Shown here: positions 43,256 through 55,200 of the stretch, piece after piece | How the letters are laid out: each line of letters starts with the position of its first letter | Position numbering within the stretch: the stretch's first letter is position 1 | DNA from: Anisus vortex | Taxonomy: Eukaryota > Mollusca > Gastropoda > Planorbidae | Assembly: GCA_949126835.1 (NCBI GenBank) | Contig: OX421502.1 | Span: 31,539,227-31,603,226, forward strand | Length of the DNA stretch: 64,000 nt | Reading direction: 5' to 3' | The notes under the pieces: model-generated | Told to the model about the DNA's origin: nothing | What the model saw: only the letters and a program-made list of their open reading frames with translations | Database searches by the model: none | Made by a program: the position numbers and the translations under genes

Positions 43256-46200
43256 GTATTTATTTATTATGGGCAGTGGCGTAGCTAGGGAGGGGCAGGG
43301 GGGGGACATATGTCCCCGGGCGACACGTTAGGGGGCGCCAAAATGAGTATTAAAACTAATTATTTAATTTTATTTTGATGTAAACTAATGTATCCCAAAT
43401 ACGTTTGCAGAATTGAATTTAGGAGCTCCACAAATATCTTTATTACAAACCAGTTGGCAAGCATGAGTTTAGCATTAAGGGGCGCCATTCTACTCATAAA
43501 CAAATGACACATCCACAATGTAGAATTGCTGTTTTTTTTTTAAAACAAAGATCAGTTTGGGTTCAAATATTATTCTTCATATACTGAAAGTGGCATCTGG
43601 TTTTAACAGTTATACAGGTTGAATAATTTCGAGTCGAGTATAGGATTTTACGTGAGTGCAAGAATTGATAGCTCTCGGATCTATACCCTTTCAGCATAGA
43701 GGCAGTCTATCGTCAGTAGCTGGTGAACTTTCGATTACTGCGTCATGGTTTAAACTTTAAACGCCGACTAGCAAATGGAGAGGAAGTAAATCGCCCGTGG
43801 CTATTATATTGACCAATTAATAAAGCTGCTTACTGTTTCTGCTGTCTATTGTTTACATCAGGGGTCGGCAAGCTTTTGCTAACAGTGTGCCAAACTAGGA
43901 TTGCTAAATCATTCAGCGTGCCAACAACCTAAAAGTCAACCTGCTCTATTATATATTTTGTAGTTGTTTTTATATGACAATTAATTTAACTCCTTAGCAA
44001 GACCAAGGCCAAAAGCAAAGGAGATTTATAGAGAAAATTATTAAAGCGTCTTATATTTATTACAAAATTAACGAGTTTGTGATTATCATTTTTTTAATTT
44101 GCATTGCCATTAAATACAATAATTTATTACTAAACTTTCACATTCAATGGTAATTAATGACTTAACATTATCCTTTGTTAATGAAGATGAGGATCTAACA
44201 CATGCAAAAATTTATTATATTTTGATCTCAGTTTAACTGGGAAGTAGTTTAACGTGATTATATTCGTCGAAAAAGAGAATTCATTATCGTTAAGCGGAAT
44301 AGATAAGTTGTAATCATACAAATTGGGTAGTTAATGAAATTTTTGTACATATACATTTACATTCTTCAGTCATATAATACTTATATAATTTTCAGATTAT
44401 TTTTTTTACAGTTTTATCATTTCAAAGTTATAAATTGTAAGCCATTTATTGTTTTTAAAAGAAAAAAAAAAGAAACATATTAGAAATATTAGCTCAAATA
44501 AAACGGGTTACTTATCTCCCTTTATTTAAAAACATGTCCACATTTCAAGACATTTGATTCAATAGTGATGACAAACCAGTTATGTTTTGTAAGATAACAA
44601 ATATTACTGACTAATTATTATTTCTTCATATAAATCTAACATTATGGTATTCATTACAAGATTTATTTAATACAGGATTAAAATAGCTTACGTTAAACAG
44701 TTTTAAAAAAACATTTCCTGCATTAATTGTCTGTCCATTGAAGGAGTTTATATTTTAAACATTAATAAATTACAGAAATTACATAATATAGTGCTATTAA
44801 ATAAGTCTCTTATAGTTATTAAATTAATAATACAAATAAATTTGTTTTAGAATTACTTATATTTAGTCTGTATCAATTAATGAGTGTATGTGATCTTTTT
44901 GTATGCTTAAAACAGCTTTCATGTGCGATAAAATCTGTTCACAAGTGTAATTTGAACCAAAAGCTGAAAGTAAAAGAGAGAATGCCTAGCTGTTAAGAAT
45001 AGCAGGTGACTTTCCTAAGCAGCTTCCTTCCAGATTGTTTCCGCAAATGGGCATATTTGGACGCCCATTTTTTAAATGTTTAAAATTCAACTTTCTGCAT
45101 TTTAAAATCGCCAATATCCCTCCACTTAAAAAAAGATCTACATCTAAGAAGGTTGTAGTAATATCAAACCAGTTAGGACTGATGTGGTATGATAAAATGA
45201 GTCCTTCAATTTGAAAGTCTTGCCTTTGATTAAAAAAACTAGGCTTTGAGTGCTTCGATGTACTTCTTAAAAAACCATTAGTCATGTCTTAACTCATTGC
45301 CCAATGAAAGCAAAGGCTGCGTCCCTTCCAACCAGGTCACCTGTCATTTAGTCTTCAACTGAATTGAAAAAAGTTAATACAAGAGTGTTTACAATGACCC
45401 AATTAATATTCTACCCTTGTCATTGCTGTCACAAGGAGCGGACACTACAAATAAGCAAAGCCGACATATCTCTCTAACAATCTCTTTGTATACCAATCAA
45501 ACAAGTCTCGCTAGAACTCAGACCAACACGCGCGGGTCCTACTTTGACAACTATCTGGGTGAGGATTGTCCACAGGTAACAAAGGGAGGTGATCGAACCG
45601 TGTCGCAGGGGCTAGTCACATTACGCAAAAGGGTTAAATAAGGAAACACATTAATTTTTATTAGTAATTATTATTCCTACCAATTAGTTAGTACTTTGTG
45701 ACAGCTAGTTTCTCCAAATACATTTGTTTTATTTTTTCTTAGTGTACATGTCGGCGGGAGGGATTAAGTGTTAATGGGACTATCTCGCGGGAAGGGAGGG
45801 ATTAAGTGTCGCGGGACCGAGTGTCGCGGGATTATCTGTCGTGGGATTAAGTGTCAGGGAGTAACTTTCACGGGATCAAATGTCGCGGGATGAAATGTCC
45901 GTACGCCATCCATTCCAGTAGACCTTGTAAATGCAAGTTCAACTCACTTAAATGTGTCGCTGTGTCATTCAGAAACATCGGCTTCAACGGTCAGTTTTCC
46001 TCATTCAGAACCGGAAAATGTTAATATTTTTAATCAATACAAAAACACCTCTTGGAGGTGCCTCGCGTGCCATTGAAAACTACTATGCGTGCCAAGTTTG
46101 GCACACGTGGCTTAGGTTGGCGAGCCCTGGTTTACATCATCAAGTTCAAACTCACGATCTTCATTTGAGTTAACCAATGGTTTCAACAAATGGAGAAAGC

Positions 46201-49200
46201 CAGAAAAACAAGTCTCATGAATACAGTCTCGGCCACCGTGTGAAACTGGTGTCCGCTGGCGAACGAGCATTCCCATACGTGGGCCCGTCCGCATGGAATG
46301 CCCTCCCACTACAACTTCGACAGAGCCCTAGCTTTGACACCTTCAGGAGCCGGCTGAAGACCCACCTATTCAAGTAGCTGTTTATTATTTTTCATGTATA
46401 CATTTTTGTCTTTTATTCGTTGTCTGTCCGAGAAGGGGCGCAGACTTTGTGTCATGTCCACGGGCGCCGGTGGCCCTAGCTACGCCACTGATTATGGGAA
46501 TGGTGTGGATATCATGTACCACTGTATTAAGTTGTATTTAAATAGTGGGAATATAAAAGTACAAAACAGCACGATAGTAGTTCTCTCTTTCTCTCTCTGT
46601 CCCTCTCTCTCTCTGCATCCACTACTTTATTACTGTATAAATAGGTATACACTTATCCAACGGTAAAGCTGCATGAAACAGTCCATTGTAAGCAGGGGTT
46701 TTGCAACATGTCATTAGGCCGCTAAATGAATTCTAAACAACTAGACAGGCCACAACATTATGAAAATTTATTGACATTATTAATACAATGTATTGAAAAA
46801 AACAACAACTGACGATAAAAACTTTTTGGTTCAGATAGACAACTTTGATTTAAAGTCTGCTGTGTAACATGATATGGGGCGCGGTGGGCACCTGACGATC
46901 CGAAGGATCAGGGTTCGAATCCTGGTCCAGGCTAGGATTTTTTTCCCAGGAATTGAGGGTGTCCCTGATTCTACCCAGCTTGGATGGGTACCTAGCACTA
47001 GTTGGGGTAAAGGCTGCTGGGCGTTGTGCTGGCCACACATCCCCTAGTATGCCATGGCCACAGAAACTGGTGAACGTGAAGCCATGTGAACAGTTTGGTC
47101 CGAATGGTACTTTACTTACTTGTTATGTAACATGATAGTTTAATAAAACAATCTATGCTTACAGTAATTCACATTAAACAATACAATTATGTTTTTATGT
47201 TATTAGTTATTGTTGTTTTAGAGCCTTGTAGATTTATATTATTTGAATATGTCTACAAACGAGTGTGAATGTTTGTGTGATTATACTGTATGCATGAAAG
47301 TTCGATTGTTGCTCTTCAATGCGTTACAGTTAATGATGTTGTACGGGATTATCAAAAGACGTAGCTTATAAAATTGTAAACCTTACATAGAGTAGGAGCA
47401 AAGACTATAATAAGATTGACCGCTTGATCTATTTTTAGAGCATATATGTTCTTTTGTTTCTTTTGTGAAGCCGGCTGGTCCAGCGGTTAGTTCACCGGAC
47501 TGTCAACCAAAAACCAACTGACAGGTCGCGGGTTCTATCCCTGCCACCGACGGATCCCTGTCGCCCTGCAGGAGTTTTGGGCCTAGTGGACGAAATAATC
47601 TTCTGTCTAGAAGGAACGTCTGTAATTTTATAAGATTTATAACTTTCCGTGCTCAACTAATGAGGCCTGTCTTAAATCACTCCTACGCTCCTACGATTGC
47701 ATTAAAAGGTTTTCGCTGGATACAACTTTCGATTTTAATCTAATTTTTATTATTTCCATTTAGAAAATTTTAGCAAATTACTAAATCGGAAGTCTAAAGG
47801 ACGTAGTGCGATCGGAAATTCCGAAACTAAGTGTTTCAAGTTATCAAATAGCAGAAATATCAAAGCAAGCGGTCCATCTTATTATAGTCTTTGGTAGGAC
47901 TTAAACTAATTGTATTCACAACAGCATTAAGAAATAGATATAGAGGAAGAACTTGGAAAGGATACTTGGGTTATTCTATAACTGGAAACATTTAGATTTC
48001 TAATACATTATCATGAATCATATCGAAAAATGATTTATCTTTCAGTGTGTACAAATGGGTTGAGTCTATTTGAGTTGTTTCCCTTTGTATCAACAGCCAA
48101 TTGTGAAAGATTTATGGACGTTGCTGTGGTTGGCGCAGGGCCTTCAGGGACCTACTCGGCCTACAGGCTGTGCAATGATGGACTGCGCATTGAGGTTTTT
48201 GAGTACTCGAACCGTGTGGGTGGACGTATATATACATCCCATTTACCGGACGTACAAGACGTCAATATAGAACTGGGAGGAATGAGGTTCATTTCAGAGG
48301 TTCACAATACAACTATACGTCTTGTTCAAGAGCTGGGTAATTCATTTCCATTCACCGAAAAGTAGAGTTAGCAATATTTAATCGTTAAATTATTAAGCAC
48401 CACTAATAAAACATTATATAGCATACCTAATGATACTTTCTTGAATTAACCACAAAGCCTATAATGAACTTAATTACAAATATTAAGAAAATAGTCAAAG
48501 TACATCTGCTATTTCACGCTTGTTTTGTTATTCGTAGACTAGGAAATAATATATTTTTTTTATTAATGTCTTTATTGAATTGACGAAAAATTTCGTGGAA
48601 TTAACGAAATAATTTAAGTCTTCATATATCGCGACTATGTTCGAAATTTCCGGTAAATCCGTAATATATTTTCTCATATAATAGAATTTAAAAAAAAAAG
48701 TCCGCAAAGTCGTGAATCCGCGAATGTTGAACTGCGAAGTAACGAGGGTTCACTGCACTGAGCTATATGTATATGGAGTGCTCAAGCAAGTAAATTGTCG
48801 GAGTAAATGTGGACTTTTAAATATAGATAAGTGCACTGTATGGCACTGAGCTATATATACACGTCTAAATAATAAATATTTATTAAAATTACTTACTCAG
48901 TTAACATATATATGTGTTACTCAAAGCATTTATCTAGAAAAATCATCAACCATTTCATGTTTTGACTTCGCCATTAAATTAATTAATCCGCTAGGCCCTA
49001 CTGATTAAAATTAACACAATGTACTCGTATTATCGTACAAGAGAGTATAAGCATATATATATATAATGTATGTTCAGTATAAAAGAGCTCATTTTTATCA
49101 AATTTCAATAACGCAATTACGAAAAGTTTTTAAATTTTTGGTACTTCCATGAATATTTAGCTCAGTGTCATACAGTGCACTTATCTATATTTAAAAGTCC

Positions 49201-52200
49201 TCTCCTCTTTTTTGTTCTCCAATTTAATTGCTTGAGCAATTAGCAACTATTGAGCAACTATAGCTCAGTGGTTTACTGTATAGGCTACTATAACAGTGTT
49301 TGTATTGTTTGTATAATGTCAGGTCTGACGTCACTTCCTTTCTCTACTAAGACGGATTCTCGGTTTTATCTGAGAGGTCAAAGTTACCACTACAACGACC
49401 TCCATTCCGGAAACATTCCTTACAATCTGAGCGCCGAGGAAAAAGCCAATCAAGGGAGAATATTCAAGTACTACAAATGAACTAACAATCTATTCGACCC
49501 ATTGAAGAGTTGTTGTTTTTTAAGTTTAATTTATCATAAAACTAATAGACCGTAATTTATCATATGTAATTTATCATATATGTTGTTTGGAAAGTAGCTA
49601 TTTGACTTATGGAATGGGTATTTTTTCAAGCTACTATCTGGAGAAATTAACTGGATTCCAAGAGAGCTATGTAAATGAGACCATACTGATGCAGCTGAAG
49701 CTACATGATGGACGATATCTCTATACCGTGCCGTAAATATATTGTTTTTTCAGATGTTGTGTATGTAAATTTTAAAGAAAAAAGAGAATCAATAAAAATA
49801 AAATATAATTTTCAAAATGGAAGCTGCCGGACCAGTATTGGAAACAAGAATCTTTTTAGTTCATCAAACAGAGATGTGCTTACGTAACGTATAAGTCCAC
49901 AAAATTTCCTCATACACCACAACACTGAAAACGTGAGATCTTATAATATTATTTTACGCAAAACAATTTAGTCTCAGTTGTTGTTGTTGTTAGTGTGTCT
50001 ATTTGTTTGCTTGTCAGTTAGTTTGTAATTCTAATGTACCAGTAGCTTATATCTCTAGTCGTTGTCGCATTAAATATTGCGACAGAAAGCACAATACAAG
50101 TTTGCTCACTTTCAGCAAAGACTAGACCTACATCTATAATAAGATAAACAGCTTGTTTTAATAATTGTTTCTGCTATTTGATGAGTGGAATATCTTCTGT
50201 TTCGGAATTTCCGATCACACTAAGGACTCGGAGTTATATAGACTTCCGGTTTAGTAATTCGCTATGATTCTATCAATGGAAAAATATAAACTATGGCATT
50301 TATATGCATTTATAGAAAGAGAGTGTGTAGGCCTAATATCAAAGACTATAATAGATCGTTTGCAATAGGCGTGGCTTCGGTTTCTTGGTGTCGTAATTAA
50401 TATGCGCTTATATAGCGCATATCCCGTTGATGACAGTTCTATGCGCTGACGACAGTTACATAGTACAAAACAACGAAAAACAGACACAAATGTATATATG
50501 TAAACTACAGGTGAATACTGATACTGGAATAGGCGAGTCTTCAGTCGGCTCCTGAAGGTGTCGAAGCTAGGGCTCTGGCGAAGGTGTAGTTGGAGGTGAT
50601 TTTAGTAAATGGAAGCCATGTTGAAGTAATGATAGAGTAAAATTGCTCTTTATCATGCCAAATTCACATCCGAGACAATAATGAATGTCTTTAAGACTAC
50701 TTTTGATTTTCTCTTGCGAGATCTAGGTAGCCTTATAAAAGGCCAATATATTTTTCTAGGGGAATCAGTTATTATACGTTTTTCTGAGGCAAAATATAAA
50801 TTTGGATTCTTTTATTATTTATTATTGCTTTCATGTGCCATTTTCTCTACCTGATCCAAATTACACACTTTTTTTTTTTTTTTCTAGTCTCCATGTGTTT
50901 TTTGGTCGACCTCTTGTTCCTTTTTCTATGGGTGCTCCAAGTGAGGGCTTGCCTGCTAATGCAGTGTGTAGGTTTTCTAAGTGTGTAGCCAATTCATTTC
51001 CATCTCTTTTGGGTAATTTTGTCTTCCACAAAACTCGGTTTAGTGCAATGCCAGAGTTCTTCATTGCTGATGGTTTTTGGCTAGCATCCCATAAGGATCT
51101 TTCTGGGGCATGTTTTGATAAATTTTTAGTTGTAAAAGCTGTAACTTTAGCTGTAGATCAGAATGGGTTTCACAATGGCGCTAAAAATGTACTTTTCGTG
51201 CAAAAAGGTGAGAACTCCAAACATTTTTTACTTCATCAAAGCCTGGATTGCCCCACCTCCGTCTTACAAGTTGTGGGCTTTCACCTATCCGCCATCAGTG
51301 GATGCGCTCGATGAAAGATCATTAACGCCACACATACTAGATAACAATACCACACACAAAAATTGAAATAACATTGAAATTTTATTAAAATAATGCATAG
51401 ATCTTATTACATATGACGCGTGTCTACAGGTGTACATGTCTTTTTTTTTTTATTTAGTATAAACTTGACATGATGTCAATTTTATTCAGATTATGATGAT
51501 ATATATTCTGGTAAAAACCAATAGTTAAGGTTTTATCGCATATGACTGCCACAGTCCATCCATGCAGTTGGCTCATTAAGTTGTAAAGAAGATTCTATAT
51601 AAATAAGATAATAGGTTTCTTGACCTTATCCCTTATATATGTGGTAGATGACGTCTCAATGCTATTATTTATTATTTAATTGTTTTTAAAACAATAGTTG
51701 CTGTTAGTTTAAAAATTAATATTCTTTCTGTAACAATGTTCAGTTTTTATTTAAAAAATTATATGATGACATTTTCGACAGAATTGACGAGGCTTTAGAC
51801 TTGGTAGCAACAAAAGAGGGGAAGGAATTCATGATGGCAATAGGTATCTATGAATCAACTGTTGCTAATGACACCTCGACGGCCTTCTTGGAGGTTAACA
51901 TTGGTCTATACAAGTGAGAAGAGAATTTGGTCTTTGTTGTTTGAATGTAACATTGGACCATATTAAAATAGGTGATTAGAACAAATGGCTCGGGTTCGCA
52001 GCAATGTTAAACCCTTTTATTGCCTTAATCCAATGGAAATGTTTTATGATGGTATTAACTAAACCTACTTCAAAATGCTAAAAGTTCGATACCTATTTTT
52101 TTGTCTTTAGACAGCCAGTAACTTCTTTCGAATTTGATCTAATGTTTATGTTATTAATGATATATTTATTACCAATAGAAACAAGTACATTACCAATCTT

Positions 52201-55200
52201 CAGATAGTACTGAACCCTTAAGATATCAATAATTTGCCCCATTATATTTTCAGCGGATCCACCCCAATGCTGACTGTTAAGGAAGGGATGAGTTCTATTC
52301 CTCAGGGGCTTATCAAAGCTTTTCTTAACGCCAGTCCCAGGTGAGTAAGCTTAATTGTGAACATAATAAAAATCAATAAAACATACGCTAAATCTTCATC
52401 TATGATTCTTTCAGGTGAGATAACAGCAATTTGTAAGCTTAGTAAAAAATACTCATGCAAAATATTTATTTATGTCTAGATTAGTCTATATCTTTACATC
52501 TAAAAGGGAGAAAACACTTGTTGAGATAGCTTCATATTTACCCCATAGCTTGCACATTCCGAGCTTTAGATAAATATTTTATCAATAGTAAGAGAATTCA
52601 TCAACGATAATCCCGATATTTTAAACCAAATATGTAAAAGCATGTATTATCATCTGGACGGAAAATGTGTTATTCAATACTAGGCTATGGGCCAATTGAG
52701 GCCAATAGCAAAGTCTGCAGCTGCACCAGTTATTTTTGCACATTGTTAATAATGTGTTCATAGCGTTCATTGATTTCTTCGTCTCTAAAGACGATTATGT
52801 TTAGTGACCCTTTGTAGTAGTTTAGTTTTACTAGAGCCCTGCAGTGTTTGCTGTGGCTCATAAGTCCTATCCTCGAGAGTTATATTGTCTTGGATCTCTG
52901 ACATGTTAGTACAGAATTGGGTTGTGTCAGACTTTGCACATTTTTGTTTCTTTTCGGCTTTTAATGAAAAACTTTAGAATTTGCTGATATTTTGATGTAA
53001 TTATTTCTTCTATTTTGTATGTGCTTGGCCTTCAAAGATGTAGGCATTGGTGTAACCACACAACCCATGCAAGAGCCGTAAACTTTCACACGTTTTTAAA
53101 CCCTCTTTTTAGCTTGGAAACTTAATTAGCTCAGCATTTAACTATCATTTCATTTATACTATGTATATTATGTCTCAGTGCTATTGTATTGTCTCTAGTA
53201 AACATCAACTGAACATGAACAGACAACTCCTGTCCATTTTCCCCAAAGAAGAAGACATCGGTTATCGCCTGGTGTTTCAGCAGACGGAGACCGTCAACGA
53301 CATCACTACACCAAAGGTACAACCAGTGTTCGAATACTAAAAGTATATTTGTGTGACAGATTTTAACACTATATTTGGGTATCCAAATCGTTATGTAACT
53401 GTCAAAATTCCAGATGAGAGAAAACACTTATTGACCTAGACTATTTTTTTTAAAATCTATCTCCAATTTTAAATTGCTAAATTTTTCATGTCCGTGTTAA
53501 AAACAAGTAGTGCTTAAGGCTGGGTACGGTACTGATTTTAAGAGGTTTCGGACTCCGGTACTGATTTTTAGGTTTGACCTAATTAAATAAATTCAACCAT
53601 TTCTGTACACAAAAATGCCACTCTTACAGTCCAGAACGAGATCGTTTTTTTTATATTTTTTTTTAAAAATGTATATGTATGTGTGACTTTTAGACTAGCA
53701 GTTTCAAAATGTCAAAAATTGCACACTTTTGCCTATTAAAAACACTTAGCAAATTTTTAAAAAGCCTTATGTTCTATATACCAACAGAAACGTTATTTTC
53801 TCCTACGCAATAATCCCCTACGATTGGTCCACCAACCAGAACATGCGATTTATTTCGAATTTTCAAAGGAAACATACATTTTAATTTTTTCTGACCTAAA
53901 TCCTATTTATAGCTAGGGAAAATCCTAGCTAGTTTGGTATTTTGGCGAAAGTGTTTACCATTCGTCTAATGCCCAAACGAGACTAGTAAAAAGTTTTGTC
54001 ATTGGTGGTTATTTTTAGACCATCCGGATATTGTAAAATTAACTACTTCCGCCGTTTAGTCGCTTAGATCAACAATTCTTCCCAAACGTATGCGTCGGCG
54101 AATTGATTTTTCTTTACTTTTACAATTAACTTTTGATTTTGTTGTGTTTTAAATATTTTTATATTTATCATGCCTCGTTCGAAAAGAGCTTATTTATTGA
54201 AAACTCTAAAGGATGCTAATAAAGCTAAAAACAATAAAACAAACAACGTTTTATCTGACCTAAATGAAGTAGGCCTAAATGATACCACGCTGTTTAGTAA
54301 TTCTGTCGCTTCAAATGATTCCAAAGGCAATAATGATAGTGAGTGCAGTTTTTCGAAAAAAATAAAATATGGTGATATGGTTTGTGATAAACCTATATGT
54401 GATTCATCGGAGCGTACTATTATAGACATGGACCTTCTTTTAAGCTTTGTGTCGTCTTTTCCTTGCCCTGAATGTTACGGTGAAATTAACACACGAGTTG
54501 ATAAAGGCAAATCTAAAGGCTTTGCTAAATATGTAACAGCTGAATGTACTGAGTGTTCATGTGTTAAATCTTTCTACACATCTCATATCGACGGTGAGGA
54601 TTCTTCAACAATTAAGCCATTTAAAATTAATAAGGAAGCAGTGGTTGCATCCATGTCCCTTGACATGGGGCCTTGCAAATTAAATAAATTTTGTGAAAAT
54701 TTAAATTTGCCAAGCTTGCATAAAAAAACATTTGGAAAAATTGCAAAGCAAATTGAAAGTGATACACCTAAAAAACAGCAGGATTTATTTTGTAAAGCAG
54801 CATGTGTCATTAGACAAATTAATAATAAGGAAGATACAGACAATACTCCACTTGATATTGCTGTCTCCTTTGATGGCAGTTGGATGACTCGTGGCCATAC
54901 ATCCCTTATTGGAATAGGGAGTGTTATTGAGGTGGAGACTGGGCTTGTACTTGATGCACATGTTACAAGTCTTCATTGTCAAACGTGTGCGACAACGGGC
55001 AAGACATTGCAAAATTCACCAGAGTATCAAACTTGGTTCTCTCGTCATAAGGAAAATGGATGTACAGTTAATTATAGTGGTAGGTATCTTTTTATCATTT
55101 TAAACCTATATTATAATTTTAGAAAAAGGACTGCATATTATTATTATTATGACAAATAACATATTTATATAGCGCTATTTATAACAAAGTCTTCGAATGC

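Larger units (their letters stand above)
43274..46490. mobile_element. hAT element in LAAO-2 intron 1, carrying a nested second hAT
   Basis: Inverted ends CAGTGGCGTAGCTAGGG and CCCTAGCTACGCCACTG, flanked by a perfect 8-bp duplication ATTATGGG (43266-43273 and 46491-46498). LAAO-1 has the uninterrupted site (TATTATGGGAATGG near 20067). About 2.27 kb of its 3.2 kb is the nested element at 43859-46129. A LINE ORF2 tail lies in the right part. No transposase of its own recognised. Confidence 0.93.
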
